The notes under the pieces were generated by a model. The model ran no database searches. It was given only the letters and a program-made list of their open reading frames with translations, and had not been told where the DNA came from. From Synechococcus sp. CS-1329 (GTDB lineage: Bacteria; Cyanobacteriota; Cyanobacteriia; PCC-6307; Cyanobiaceae), in NCBI RefSeq assembly GCF_025128055.1, contig NZ_JAHLYS010000022.1, forward strand, positions 1-64,000: a stretch of DNA of 64,000 bases. The letters run 5' to 3'. Numbering within the stretch: the first letter of the stretch is position 1; every line of letters begins with the position of its first letter. This document shows, piece after piece, positions 8,129-17,142 of this stretch. A program made the position numbers and the translations under genes.

Positions 8129-9604
8129 TCAATCGGGCATTGTCACGAACTCTTCCGCCACGGTGGGATGGAGGGCCATGGTGCGATCGAAGTCGGCCTT
8201 GGTGGCCCCCATGCCGATGGCGATCGCTGCCATCTGAATGATCTCAGCTGCGTGCTCGCCCACCATGTGGCAACCCAGCACCCGGCCTGAGTTCACCTCC
8301 ACCACCAGCTTCAGCAGGCAGCGGGGGCAGCGCTGAGGCAGGGCCTGGGCCATGGAGCGAAAACGGGCCCGGTAGAGGCGCACCCCCTCAGCACCGAGGC
8401 GAGCCACGGCCTCCTCCTCGCTCAGGCCCACTGTGGCCAGCTCCGGCTGGCTGAACACGGCACTGGCCACCAGATCGTGATCCACCTGGCGGGGTCGCCC
8501 GCCGTAGACGCTGTCGGCAAAGGCCCGGCCCTCATCCACCGCCACCGGGGTGAGGTTGATGCGGTCGGTGACATCCCCCACAGCGAAGATGTGGGGAACA
8601 TTGGTGCATTGGTCGGCATCCACCGGGATGCGGCCGTCCTCCACCGCCACGCCCGCCGCCGCCGGATCGAGGCCGCCCAGGAAGGGCTGGCGGCCCGTGG
8701 CCAGCAGCACTCCGCCGCAGGGCTCCTGGCGGCCCTGGCAGGTGGTGGCGGTGAGTTGGCCGGCCTCACCGGCGATGGCAGTGAGGGTCTGGGCGAAGTG
8801 GAGGGTGATGCCGTCGGCCTCCATGCCCTCATGCACCGCCGCACTCAGTTCCCGGTCAAAGCCCCGCAGCAGGCGATCCCCGCGCACGAACTGATCCACC
8901 TCCACCCCCAGGCCGCGCAGGATGCAGGCGAATTCACAGGCAATGAAGCCGCCGCCCACGATCAGCACCCGCTGGGGCAGGCGTTCGAGCAGAAACATGT
9001 CATCGCTGACCCAGCCCAGCTCCGCACCGGGAATCGAGGGACGATGCGGGCGCCCCCCCACGCTGATCAACAGACGCTCACCGCGCAGCAGACGCCGGTG
9101 ACCATCCGCTTGGCCTGGCCCCCCGCCCACCTCCAGGTGATGGGCATCCAGAAAGCGGCCCCAGCCCCTCACCAGTTCCACCCCGGCCCGCTCGAGGAAA
9201 CCGATGTGCAGTCCATTGAGACGATCCACCTCAGCCCGCACCGCCGCCAGCAGCTGTGAGGGGTCGCAGTGGTGCTGGCCCACGCTCCAGCCGTAGCTGG
9301 CCGCATCGGCCAGCAGGTGCCGGTAGGCCGAGCCGTACACCAGCAGTTTCTTGGGCACGCAACCGCGGATCACACAGGTGCCCCCCACCCGGTCCCCTTC
9401 CACCACAGCGACCCTGGCCCCATGGCTGGCGGCGCGCTTGGCGGCGGCCAGTCCCCCGGAGCCTGCGCCGATCACCACCAGGTCGAAGCGGTCGTGATCA
9501 GCGACGGAGAGGACCGCAGAGCTGCGGGCTGGATCGGCGCTGGTGGTCAAGGCGGAAGCTGCTGCACTGTCCTCAGGATGATCGATCGGTTGCCGTGCGC
9601 GCAT
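8129..9604 (-). CDS. gor: glutathione reductase
   Basis: This 491-aa NADPH-dependent flavoprotein disulfide reductase has the FAD motif VIGAGSGGLAAAKRA (near residue 45). The redox-active GGTCVIRGCVPKK follows at about 75. The NAD(P)H fold shows VLIVGGGFIACEFA (about 200), then the second FAD contact FAVGDVTDR, and the dimer-interface catalytic pair HPTVAEEFVTMP at the C-terminus. The disulfide motif CVIRGCVPKK is the glutathione reductase form rather than the lipoamide dehydrogenase form. It keeps glutathione reduced in the cytosol. It carries a roughly 40-residue N-terminal extension before the Rossmann fold, so a later start is possible. Confidence 0.92.
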   Translation of the reverse strand: MRARQPIDHPEDSAAASALTTSADPARSSAVLSVADHDRFDLVVIGAGSGGLAAAKRAASHGARVAVVEGDRVGGTCVIRGCVPKKLLVYGSAYRHLLADAASYGWSVGQHHCDPSQLLAAVRAEVDRLNGLHIGFLERAGVELVRGWGRFLDAHHLEVGGGPGQADGHRRLLRGERLLISVGGRPHRPSIPGAELGWVSDDMFLLERLPQRVLIVGGGFIACEFACILRGLGVEVDQFVRGDRLLRGFDRELSAAVHEGMEADGITLHFAQTLTAIAGEAGQLTATTCQGRQEPCGGVLLATGRQPFLGGLDPAAAGVAVEDGRIPVDADQCTNVPHIFAVGDVTDRINLTPVAVDEGRAFADSVYGGRPRQVDHDLVASAVFSQPELATVGLSEEEAVARLGAEGVRLYRARFRSMAQALPQRCPRCLLKLVVEVNSGRVLGCHMVGEHAAEIIQMAAIAIGMGATKADFDRTMALHPTVAEEFVTMPD

Positions 9605-9727
9605 CGGCAGCCAATGAAACGATGCTGGTCAGCCTGGAGGGCCAGCCCCTGCTCTGAGCACAACAGCTGCACGAAAGGGCTGTCACTCCGGGAGGTCTGG
9701 CGGCCGTTCTCGACAGCGCAGAGCGCC

Positions 9728-10468
9728 TCAGGCTGCCAACAGCTCGTAGCTGACCCCAGGCACCGGATCAATCAGACGGGAACCAGCCGCGGCGACTCTG
9801 CCCGCCTCCTCGAGGCTGCCCTTTTGCCAGAGGATGCGGGTCAGAGCCCCCGCGTAGCTCACATCCCCACCGCTGGTGCTGGCCAGCACCACCGCAGGCT
9901 GGAAACGTTCCAGCAACTGGGGCAGCACCTGTCTCCCCTTGACGAAGGCCCCCACCAGCGGCAGGCCCAGATCCAGCACCGGAGTGATCACCGCATCCAC
10001 CGGCTGAGCCGGCAGCTCAGGGCAGAGAAAGCCATGGGGTTCCACATAGAGGCTGCCGGCAGGATGCCTGAGCAGATAGGCATTCTCCACCTGGGGCACC
10101 GGAGCGCCTGCACTGGCACTGATGATCAGGTCGCCGTGCTCAAAGCGCTCGCCAGGGGCAAGGCTGTGCACAGTTTCAAAGCCCAGGTCACGGGCCTTGC
10201 TGGCCGCCCCCGCTGAACCCAGCACCGGCAAGCTGGGGTCCAGCAGCGCCAGCGTGGCTGGATGGCAATGGTCGGGAAGTCCCTGGGTGAGCAGGAGCAG
10301 ATCGAGCCCCTCGGGCACCGGCCAGGGCTGGTTCAGCTCGGCGCGAAAGAACCAGGGGCCAGGAGGGAACTCCAGGGGGCCGCTCAGCCAGGGATCGAGC
10401 AGAACGCGGCAGCCGCCGAAATCAAGCAGCCAGCCATTGGCGCCGAAATAGGTGGCTTGCAATGCCAT
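9728..10468 (-). CDS. MBL-fold metallo-hydrolase-like protein
   Basis: A 246-aa protein of the UlaG-like metallo-beta-lactamase-fold group. It starts ATYFGANGWLLDFGGCRVLLDPWLSG, the typical substrate-edge strand pair. It then has LLLTQGLPDHCHPATL where the family has HxHxDH; here the first His positions are Thr-Gln-Gly, so one metal site may be degraded. VEPHGFLCPEL and later Asp/His positions follow. Its substrate is unknown. I use the ATG at 10468; another start lies five codons upstream. Confidence 0.65.
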   Translation of the reverse strand: MALQATYFGANGWLLDFGGCRVLLDPWLSGPLEFPPGPWFFRAELNQPWPVPEGLDLLLLTQGLPDHCHPATLALLDPSLPVLGSAGAASKARDLGFETVHSLAPGERFEHGDLIISASAGAPVPQVENAYLLRHPAGSLYVEPHGFLCPELPAQPVDAVITPVLDLGLPLVGAFVKGRQVLPQLLERFQPAVVLASTSGGDVSYAGALTRILWQKGSLEEAGRVAAAGSRLIDPVPGVSYELLAA

Positions 10469-10504
10469 GGCTTGTGGGCTCAAAACCGGCTGTGAGGCCA
10501 GACC

Positions 10505-10639
10505 CTAGGCCGTGTTGAGACGGAGCCGTGGCTGGCTTTCGCTGCTGCAGAGCCGCCAGAGCAGCAACCCCATCGAGCCGGCCCGGACCAGGCTGACCAC
10601 AGCCAGAGCAACGCAGAGCGGGCAGTGGGCAAGACCCAT
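10505..10639 (-). CDS. 44-aa putative single-pass membrane miniprotein
   Basis: A small ORF in the roughly 290-bp gap between two divergent genes. It begins MGLAHCPLCVALAVVSLV and continues with GLLLWRL, then a polar tail ending RLRLNTA. The hydrophobic stretch, positive tail and CPLC motif resemble a real membrane peptide. No strong Shine-Dalgarno precedes the ATG. I do not know a family for it. Confidence 0.35.
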   Translation of the reverse strand: MGLAHCPLCVALAVVSLVRAGSMGLLLWRLCSSESQPRLRLNTA

Positions 10640-10761
10640 GGACAACGATCACTCAGACAGATGGTTCGTGGCTCCAGCCTGACAGTCCTGAGGCACCTGT
10701 GGGGGCGGGCTGCTGGAATGCAGGCAGAAGTGACACTCCCACCAGGGACCAGGCAGGCTCC

Positions 10762-12438
10762 GTGCTGCGGCTGAGCGAACTCAAGCTCCCCCTCGACCAC
10801 ACCGACGACGAGCTGCGCCAGGCGGTGCTGAAGCGGCTCGCGCTTCCGCCCCAGGCTCTGCGGGGCCTGAAGCTGGTGAGGCGCAGCGTTGATGCCCGTC
10901 ACAAGGACGCCATCCGCTTCAGCTACAGCCTCGATCTTGACGTGGCCGATCCCAAGGGACTGCTGCAGCGCTGGCGCCGGGACCCCCACCTGCGGCCATC
11001 CCCCGACACCACCTATCGCTTCGTGGCCCAACTGGAGCCCGGAGCGGTGCGGCGACCGGAGCGCCCGATCGTGATCGGCGCCGGCCCCTGTGGCTATTTC
11101 GCCGCACTCGTGCTCGCCCAGATGGGGCTGCGGCCCCTGCTGCTGGAGCGGGGCAAACCGATCAAGGAGCGCACGGCCGACACCTTCGGCTTCTGGAAGG
11201 GCCAGCGGCCTTTCGATCCCCACTCCAACGTGCAATTCGGCGAGGGCGGAGCCGGCACCTTCTCCGACGGCAAGCTCTACAGCCAGGTGCGGGACCCCCG
11301 CCACCTGGGCCGCAAGGTGCTGGAGGAGCTGGTGGCCTGCGGGGCCAATCCCGAGATCCTCACCCTGCACCACCCCCACATCGGCACCTTCAAGCTGGCC
11401 ACGGTGGTGCGGGGGCTGCGCAGCCGCATCGAAGCCCTCGGCGGGGAGATCCGCTTCCGCAGCGAGGTGGTGCGCCTGGACACCGAGGCCGACCCTGACG
11501 GGCAGAGGATCTGCGGCGTGGTGCTCGCCGATGGCTCCTGCCTGGCGGCCCGCCATGTGGTGCTGGCGGTGGGCCACAGCGCCCGCGACACCTTCGAGAG
11601 CCTGCAGCGCGACGGGGTGCGCCTGGAGCCCAAACCCTTCTCGATCGGCGTGCGGCTGGAGCATCCCCAGTCCTTGATCGATGCGGCCCGCTGGGGGGCC
11701 TGCGCCGGCCATCCCCGGCTGGGGGCGGCGGAATACAAGCTGGTGCATCACCTGGGCGATGGCCGCAGCGTCTACAGCTTCTGCATGTGCCCCGGCGGCC
11801 TGGTGGTGGCCGCCGCCTCCGAGCCCGGCCACCTGGTCACCAACGGCATGAGCCAGCACTCCCGCAACGAGCGCAATGCCAACAGCGGCATCGTCGTGGG
11901 TCTGGAGCTGGAGGACCTGCTCTCCTACGGCCAGGGCCCGGATGATCCCCTCGCCGGCGTGGCCTTCCAGCGCCACTGGGAAGCCAAGGCCTTTGCCCTG
12001 GGCGGTGGCAGCTACCGGGCGCCCGTCCAGCGGCTGGATGATTTTCTCTCGGGCCAGGGACTGAGCCGACCGCCGGGCTCGATCCAGCCCTCCTACGCCC
12101 CCGGCACCACCCCGGCTGATCTGAGCGCCTGCCTGCCGGAGTTCGCCGTGCTGGCCCTGCGCGAGGCGATCCCGGCCTTCGAGCGCAGCATTCCCGGCTA
12201 CGCCATGGCCGAGGCCCTGCTCACCGGCGTCGAGACACGCACCTCCTCACCCGTGCGGATCCCGCGGGGGCCTGACCTGCAGAGCGTGAACACCCGTGGC
12301 CTTTACCCGGCCGGAGAAGGAGCTGGCTATGCCGGTGGCATCCTCTCGGCAGGCATCGATGGCATCCGGGTGGCGGAGGCGGTGGCCTGCAGCCTGCTCA
12401 GCCCTGGGCCACAATCCCGCTCCACTGCACCGCCTTGA
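10762..12438 (+). CDS. uncharacterised NAD(P)/FAD-dependent dehydrogenase (COG2509 type)
   Basis: This 558-aa flavoprotein has a small N-terminal domain (residues 1-95) followed by the FAD-binding motif VIGAGPCGYFAALVLAQMG at about 100. NVQFGEGGAGTFSDGKLY (about 160) and a C-terminal GEGAGYAGGILSAGIDG that closes the FAD site follow. This is the family of large FAD-dependent dehydrogenases found across cyanobacteria and plastids; the physiological substrate is unknown. I chose the GTG at 10762 because translation upstream to the ATG at 10699 is low-complexity and unlike the family. The 3' end overlaps the convergent pgeF gene by 41 bp. Confidence 0.8.
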   Translation: MLRLSELKLPLDHTDDELRQAVLKRLALPPQALRGLKLVRRSVDARHKDAIRFSYSLDLDVADPKGLLQRWRRDPHLRPSPDTTYRFVAQLEPGAVRRPERPIVIGAGPCGYFAALVLAQMGLRPLLLERGKPIKERTADTFGFWKGQRPFDPHSNVQFGEGGAGTFSDGKLYSQVRDPRHLGRKVLEELVACGANPEILTLHHPHIGTFKLATVVRGLRSRIEALGGEIRFRSEVVRLDTEADPDGQRICGVVLADGSCLAARHVVLAVGHSARDTFESLQRDGVRLEPKPFSIGVRLEHPQSLIDAARWGACAGHPRLGAAEYKLVHHLGDGRSVYSFCMCPGGLVVAAASEPGHLVTNGMSQHSRNERNANSGIVVGLELEDLLSYGQGPDDPLAGVAFQRHWEAKAFALGGGSYRAPVQRLDDFLSGQGLSRPPGSIQPSYAPGTTPADLSACLPEFAVLALREAIPAFERSIPGYAMAEALLTGVETRTSSPVRIPRGPDLQSVNTRGLYPAGEGAGYAGGILSAGIDGIRVAEAVACSLLSPGPQSRSTAPP

Positions 12439-13210
12439 CCTGATCGCGGCGCCAGGAGTGAAACAGCAGCGGCTCCGCCACCGTGCACAGAGGGCAGAGG
12501 CTGAGCTGCTCGGGCCCCAGTCCGGCGTTGAGCAGCTGGGTACGGGCGGCCTGGCGAATATCGAGGCGATAACGATCCCCTGGGGAGCCGGGCGAACCAT
12601 CGGGCTTCAGGGCTCCGGCCGCCATCAGACTCTGGGCAGGGTCTTCCCCCGGAACGCAGCAGGCGTTGCCCACCTGCAGGGCCACATCCAACTGCACCTT
12701 ATAGGCCTCACCACCCACGGCAGGACCGAGGGCCACCAGCAGGTCGCGGCGCTGGCTGCCTGAGCGCTCCAGCGCTTCGATTGCAGCCGGCAGGATGCGG
12801 CCCGCCACTCCCCGCCAGCCGGCATGGCAGGCCGCCACCGAGCCCCGGGCCCGATCGGCGATCAGCACCGGAGTGCAATCGGCACCACACACCCACAGCG
12901 ACTGACCGGCGCCATCGCTCACCAGCCCATCACCCTCCGGCCAGGGTTCAACGGCCGCTTCGCTGGCAGCCAGCACGAGGGGACTGTGGATCTGACGGGT
13001 GCGGTGCACCGAGACACCGGCACTGAGGGCAGCGGCCAGCTCCTGGGGACCGCGCCCACTCCACTGGCGGGTGAAAAACCCGTGCTCGAACTCCGAGAGC
13101 CGATCGCACTGGAGGAAGTAGCCGCCATAGGTCCCCACCCAGGTCCAGCCGTCGAGGGCGTTGAAACCCTGATCAGGGCGATCGAAGGGCGGATCGACGG
13201 CTTCAGCCAC
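12398..13210 (-). CDS. pgeF: peptidoglycan editing factor PgeF (YfiH/laccase-domain)
   Basis: A 270-aa cytosolic protein of the multicopper-oxidase-like YfiH family. It shows HGFFTRQWSGRG near residue 44, the His site TRQIHSPLV (about 70), DGLVSDGAG, WVCGADCTPVLIAD (Cys ligand), and CHAGWRGVAGRIL (His ligand). These are the family's metal and active-site positions. In other bacteria it removes wrongly incorporated residues from peptidoglycan precursors. It starts with GTG at 13210, 12 nt downstream of the tab2 gene on the same strand, so the two are probably co-transcribed. Confidence 0.85.
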   Translation of the reverse strand: MAEAVDPPFDRPDQGFNALDGWTWVGTYGGYFLQCDRLSEFEHGFFTRQWSGRGPQELAAALSAGVSVHRTRQIHSPLVLAASEAAVEPWPEGDGLVSDGAGQSLWVCGADCTPVLIADRARGSVAACHAGWRGVAGRILPAAIEALERSGSQRRDLLVALGPAVGGEAYKVQLDVALQVGNACCVPGEDPAQSLMAAGALKPDGSPGSPGDRYRLDIRQAARTQLLNAGLGPEQLSLCPLCTVAEPLLFHSWRRDQVKAVQWSGIVAQG

Positions 13211-13222
13211 GGGACAGCGTCC

Positions 13223-14122
13223 TCAGCAATCGGGCATGTCGCGCATCAGCCAGAAGCCATCGAAGCGCTCGGTTTGCGCCTCGCTCTGCACGGCGATGAA
13301 CTGCAGACCAGCGGCGGCCGTGCGGGCGGCCGCGAAAGCTTCGGCCACCTCGCTGGCCTCTGTCTCGGCCAGGGTCGCCAGCCGCCAGCGGTCCTCCAGA
13401 CCCGCTTCGAGCACCAGGTTGCTGCCCTCCATCTCCAGACGGGCCGGCTCAAGGCCGGCGATCCACCCGGCGATCGCCAGGGAGCGGGTGCGGCTGAACA
13501 GGCGCAGACCGGGCACCACCAGATCATCAGGCAGATCATCGGGGAGGGGGAACAGCCCTTCAAAGCCGATCTCCCACTCGGAGGCTTCCCGCAGGGCGCC
13601 GAGGGGCAGGGAGGCCCAGTCCCAGGAATCGCCCCGGGCAGCCTCGGGCAGCGGCAGGGGCAGGGAGCGCATCGGCTGGGGCGGTGGCGCCAGGGGGCCG
13701 GTCATGTACCCCTCCTCGGCGGGGTACACGTCCCGTTCCCGCTCACTCAGCCACTCGACCAGGGCGTAGCAGCGGCGGCTGGGAACCACCTCAAGGCCGA
13801 TGGCTTCAGCAGCCCGCTGCACCATGGTGCGCATCGTCGCCCGCCAGCAGCGCAGCCGCCGTGGGCTCCCCAGGCCCTGTTCCGCCGCCGCCGCCAGCGC
13901 CTCGTTGAGGGCGCCTTGCAGCCAGACCGAATTGACCGTGCTGGCCGGACAGTTCTTCACCCAACGGAAGCGGGACAGGCTTCCCTCAGCGACGGGGGTG
14001 GCTGTGATCAACAGATCCCAGCGCTTCTTGCCGCCGGGATCGAGCACCGGGCGGGAGAAGAAATCCAGTTCCCAGTCGAGGCTGAGCTGGCTGCCAGGGG
14101 CTGTGGGAGCGGCCTGATTCAT
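13223..14122 (-). CDS. Tab2/Atab2-family RNA-binding protein
   Basis: A 299-aa protein starting LSLDWELDFFSRPVLD. It carries the family's KNCPASTVNSVWL and a C-terminal AAGLQFIAVQSEAQTERFDGFWLMRD. The central part has RRLRCWRATMRTMVQRAAEAIG and YPAEEGYM. These are hallmarks of the cyanobacterial and plastid Tab2 family, known in algae and plants as an A/U-rich RNA-binding factor for translation of photosystem I (psaB) mRNA. Its start overlaps the stop of the upstream S1-domain gene by 4 nt (ATGA type), implying translational coupling of two translation-related proteins. Confidence 0.85.
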   Translation of the reverse strand: MNQAAPTAPGSQLSLDWELDFFSRPVLDPGGKKRWDLLITATPVAEGSLSRFRWVKNCPASTVNSVWLQGALNEALAAAAEQGLGSPRRLRCWRATMRTMVQRAAEAIGLEVVPSRRCYALVEWLSERERDVYPAEEGYMTGPLAPPPQPMRSLPLPLPEAARGDSWDWASLPLGALREASEWEIGFEGLFPLPDDLPDDLVVPGLRLFSRTRSLAIAGWIAGLEPARLEMEGSNLVLEAGLEDRWRLATLAETEASEVAEAFAAARTAAAGLQFIAVQSEAQTERFDGFWLMRDMPDC

Positions 14123-15405
14123 CCCGCCTCCTGCTCGTGTTGACGCAGCAGCAGGCGAGCCCGGTTGGCCCGATCCTCGGCCTCGGCCATCACGGTCTCC
14201 TTGGCCGTGAGCAGCTCACCGGGCTGGGTCTCGAGCAGGGCGGTGTTGAGGGCGATCCGGCCACGGGAGGGATCGATCTGGGTGACCAGGGCCCTGAGTC
14301 GCTCCCCCTGAGTGAAGGCCTGGCGGATGTCCCGCAGATGAACACCGGTGATCGACGACTGGTGCAGCAGACCGCTCACCCCGCCCAGGTCCACAAAGAA
14401 GCCGTAGGGCTTGACCGAGACCACCTGACCGTCGACCAGCTGACCCACCTCCAGCTGCGCCAGCAGGGAGGCACTGGCGGCCCGTTTCTCGGAGAGCACC
14501 AGCTTGCGCGTGTCGACATTGACCTCCAGGAAGGCCACAGCAAAGGAGGTGCCCACCAGCTGCTCGTGATTCTCGCCGTTCTGGAGCTGGGAGCGGGGAA
14601 TGAATCCCCTGAGGCCCTCCAGATCGCAGGTGACGCCACCGCGATTGAAGCCACTCACCTTGACCTGCACCACCTTGCCATCGGCCTCCAGCTGTTTCAC
14701 CCTCTCCCAGCTGTGGCGCAGGGCCAGGGCCCGGGCGCTGATCGTGACCATGCCATCGGCGTTCTGCTCGCGGGTGACCAGTACCTCCACCGGCTGACCC
14801 TTGGGGAAGCGTTCCTTGAGGTTGCCGATCACCCCGAGGCCTGCCTCGGCCTTGGGCATGAAACCCGGCGCCTTGCCGCCGATGTCGACGTACACCCCAT
14901 CGCTCTCGGCGCTGATCACCGTGCCGGTGACCACGTCACCGGTGGCCCCCACCGGCTCATTCTCATCGAGCGCAGCGAGGAAGGCCTCCTCGTCGAAGTC
15001 GAAGTCGTCGACGGTGCGGGCCGGCCTCGAGGAGGAGGCGGCGGCAGGGGCGCTGCCGGCGGAGCGGCTGGAGCGACCCTGGCGGGAGGGGCCATCGGCC
15101 GCCCCCATCAGGTCAGCCATGGTCAGGCCCTCCAGGCTGGCCGTTTCGAAGCGCTCGTCATCGCTGCGGCTCACAGCAGCGGCCTGGGGAGCCGAAACTG
15201 GCCTGGTCGCTGCCGGAGCCGGAGTGGCCAGGCTCAGCGTTGTTTCGTTTTGATCAGCGGCGGAAGTCTGGGAACCCTCCTCCTCCTCCTTGCGACTGAG
15301 GTACATCAGCTGCGGAGGCTTGCGTAGGGGTGGCTCCACCCGGGTGGGAGCCGCCGGCTTGGAGCGGGGGCCAACAGGAGGAACGGGACGCTGCGATCCA
15401 GCCAT
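14119..15405 (-). CDS. S1 RNA-binding domain protein (ribosomal protein S1-like)
   Basis: A 428-aa protein. Residues 1-130 are low-complexity and rich in Pro, Ala, Ser and acidic clusters (KEEEEGS; DDFDFDEEAF). Three S1 domains follow: GDVVTGTVISAESDGVYVDIGG (about 155-220), VKVSGFNRGGVTCDLEGLRG (about 240-305), and GQLVDGQVVSVKPYGFFVDLGG (about 320-385). This matches cyanobacterial S1 paralogues (Rps1-type), which are shorter than the six-domain proteobacterial S1. It would bind mRNA on the 30S subunit. The long disordered N-terminus is notable. It is the first gene of a three-gene set with tab2 and pgeF. Confidence 0.82.
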   Translation of the reverse strand: MAGSQRPVPPVGPRSKPAAPTRVEPPLRKPPQLMYLSRKEEEEGSQTSAADQNETTLSLATPAPAATRPVSAPQAAAVSRSDDERFETASLEGLTMADLMGAADGPSRQGRSSRSAGSAPAAASSSRPARTVDDFDFDEEAFLAALDENEPVGATGDVVTGTVISAESDGVYVDIGGKAPGFMPKAEAGLGVIGNLKERFPKGQPVEVLVTREQNADGMVTISARALALRHSWERVKQLEADGKVVQVKVSGFNRGGVTCDLEGLRGFIPRSQLQNGENHEQLVGTSFAVAFLEVNVDTRKLVLSEKRAASASLLAQLEVGQLVDGQVVSVKPYGFFVDLGGVSGLLHQSSITGVHLRDIRQAFTQGERLRALVTQIDPSRGRIALNTALLETQPGELLTAKETVMAEAEDRANRARLLLRQHEQEAG

Positions 15406-15457
15406 GGCCCAGGGTGATCTGACAGCAGCACACTGTAAGGATCAGCCCGTGGAGCGG

Positions 15458-16252
15458 ATGGAAGCACCTGGCATGCATGCCCTTGAAGGGCTCAGTTGGA
15501 TGGCGGCCCAGGAGGCCGCGTCCCAGCCGGGAAGCACGGTGATCTGGCCGTTCGGGGCCGTGGAGCAGCACGGCCCGCATCTGCCCCTGGGCACCGATGC
15601 GATTTTTGCCGAACGGGTGCTGCAGGCCGTGCTGGAGCGATTGCCTGCGGAGTTGCCGATCTGGCGGCTGCCGCTGTTCCAGCTGGGCTTTTCCCCCGAG
15701 CACGGCGCCTTCCCCGGCACCCTCAGCCTGCCGGCCGAGGTGCTGCTGCAGGTGGTGATGGCCGTGGGGTCTGACCTGGCCCGGGCCGGGTTCCAGCGCC
15801 TGGTGCTCTTCAACGCCCACGGTGGTCAGATCGCACTGCTGCAGGTGGCGGCGCGGCAGCTGCGGGCCGCCCACCCCCGCCTGGCGGTGATGCCCTGCTT
15901 CCTCTGGAGCGGTCCGCCGGGGGTGGCGGCACTGTTGCCCGAGCCGGAACGCCGGGAGGGCCTGCACGCGGCCCTGGCCGAAACGAGCCTGATGCTGCAT
16001 CTGGCCCCGGAGCTGGTGGGACCCCAGCGACCCCGGGAAGGCCAACCCGATCCAGCCCCGCCAGCGGGCTGGAGCCTGGAGGGGGCCGTCCCCACGGCCT
16101 GGCTGACCGCCGATCTCTCCGCCAGTGGTGTGGTGGGAGATGCCAGGGGCGCCGATGCCGCCCTGGGCGAGGCCCTGCATACAGCCCTGGTGGATGGCTG
16201 GGTGACGCTGCTGGAGGACCTGCTCAAGAGCAGCTGGCCGCCAGGCCCCTGA
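15458..16252 (+). CDS. creatininase-family amidohydrolase
   Basis: A 264-aa metal-dependent amidohydrolase. It shows the family's metal motif [21 protein letters not shown] (Glu, His, Asp ligands) near residue 30, and [21 protein letters not shown] (NxHGG) near 125. [22 protein letters not shown] is at the C-terminus. Creatininase homologues hydrolyse cyclic or linear amides, including steps in riboflavin, F420 and mycofactocin-like pathways; the substrate here is unknown. The ORF stays open to 15290, but that part runs through the divergent S1-gene start, so I place the start at the ATG at 15458 (15473 is possible). Confidence 0.8.
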   Translation: MEAPGMHALEGLSWMAAQEAASQPGSTVIWPFGAVEQHGPHLPLGTDAIFAERVLQAVLERLPAELPIWRLPLFQLGFSPEHGAFPGTLSLPAEVLLQVVMAVGSDLARAGFQRLVLFNAHGGQIALLQVAARQLRAAHPRLAVMPCFLWSGPPGVAALLPEPERREGLHAALAETSLMLHLAPELVGPQRPREGQPDPAPPAGWSLEGAVPTAWLTADLSASGVVGDARGADAALGEALHTALVDGWVTLLEDLLKSSWPPGP

Positions 16253-16310
16253 ACCAATTCCGGCCAGCCTGGTTACAGTCACCGACACTGATCCCCATGC
16301 CGGCAATCCC

Positions 16311-17072
16311 ATGCCCAGCCTCGAGACCACCATCGTCGCCAGCACAGCCGTTTCCGCTGCCGCCACCACTGCTGTGGGCAACAGCGCTGAGCAGGATGTC
16401 GGGCTGCCTGATTTCAGCAGCTCCACCTACAAGGATGCTTACAGCCGCATCAACGCGATCGTGATCGAGGGCGAGCAGGAAGCCCATGACAACTACATCT
16501 CCCTCGGCAGCCTCATCCCCGACCAGGCTGAAGAGCTGGCGCGGCTCGCCCGCATGGAGCTGAAGCACAAGAAAGGATTCACGGCCTGCGCCAACAACCT
16601 GTCGGTGACTGCCGACATGGACTTCGCCAAGGAGTTCTTCTCCCCCCTGCACGGCAACTTCCAGGCGGCCCTGGCCGAAGGGAAAGTGGTGACCTGCCTG
16701 CTGATTCAGGCCATCTTGATCGAGGCTTTCGCCATCTCGGCTTACCACATCTATATCCCCGTCGCCGATCCCTTCGCCCGCAAGATCACCGAAGGTGTGG
16801 TCAAAGATGAATACACGCACCTGAATTACGGCCAGGAATGGCTGAAAGCCAACCTGGAGGCCTCCCGCGCCGAACTGGAGCAGGCCAACCGGGTGAACCT
16901 GCCGCTGGTGCGCAAGATGCTGGAGCAGGTGGCTGGTGATGCCGCCGTGCTGCACATGGATCAGGAAGATCTGATGGCCGATTTCATGACCTCCTATCAG
17001 GAGGCTCTCACCGACATCGGTTTCACCACCCGGGAGATCGCCCGGATGGCCACCGCCGCGCTGCTGGGCTGA
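16311..17072 (+). CDS. ado: aldehyde deformylating oxygenase
   Basis: A 253-aa ferritin-like di-iron enzyme that converts fatty aldehydes to n-alkanes plus formate, using O2 and reduced ferredoxin. Iron ligands are visible in [13 protein letters not shown] (Glu), [11 protein letters not shown] (Glu, His), [13 protein letters not shown] (Glu) and [16 protein letters not shown] (Glu, His). The first 45 residues are a variable Ala/Thr-rich lead. It lies 70 nt upstream of aar, the usual cyanobacterial pair, and products probably go to the membranes. Confidence 0.95.
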   Translation: MPSLETTIVASTAVSAAATTAVGNSAEQDVGLPDFSSSTYKDAYSRINAIVIEGEQEAHDNYISLGSLIPDQAEELARLARMELKHKKGFTACANNLSVTADMDFAKEFFSPLHGNFQAALAEGKVVTCLLIQAILIEAFAISAYHIYIPVADPFARKITEGVVKDEYTHLNYGQEWLKANLEASRAELEQANRVNLPLVRKMLEQVAGDAAVLHMDQEDLMADFMTSYQEALTDIGFTTREIARMATAALLG

Positions 17073-17142
17073 GTCGCCTCTTCAGCCATGGCAGGATGGG
17101 TCGTCGGCCCCGGCCGCGCCCATTCCGCCTCGCCCCAGCTGC

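Noticed and set aside
10480-11976. 498-aa minus-strand ORF
   Set aside because: Antisense shadow of the FAD-dependent dehydrogenase, whose frame holds complete Rossmann motifs.
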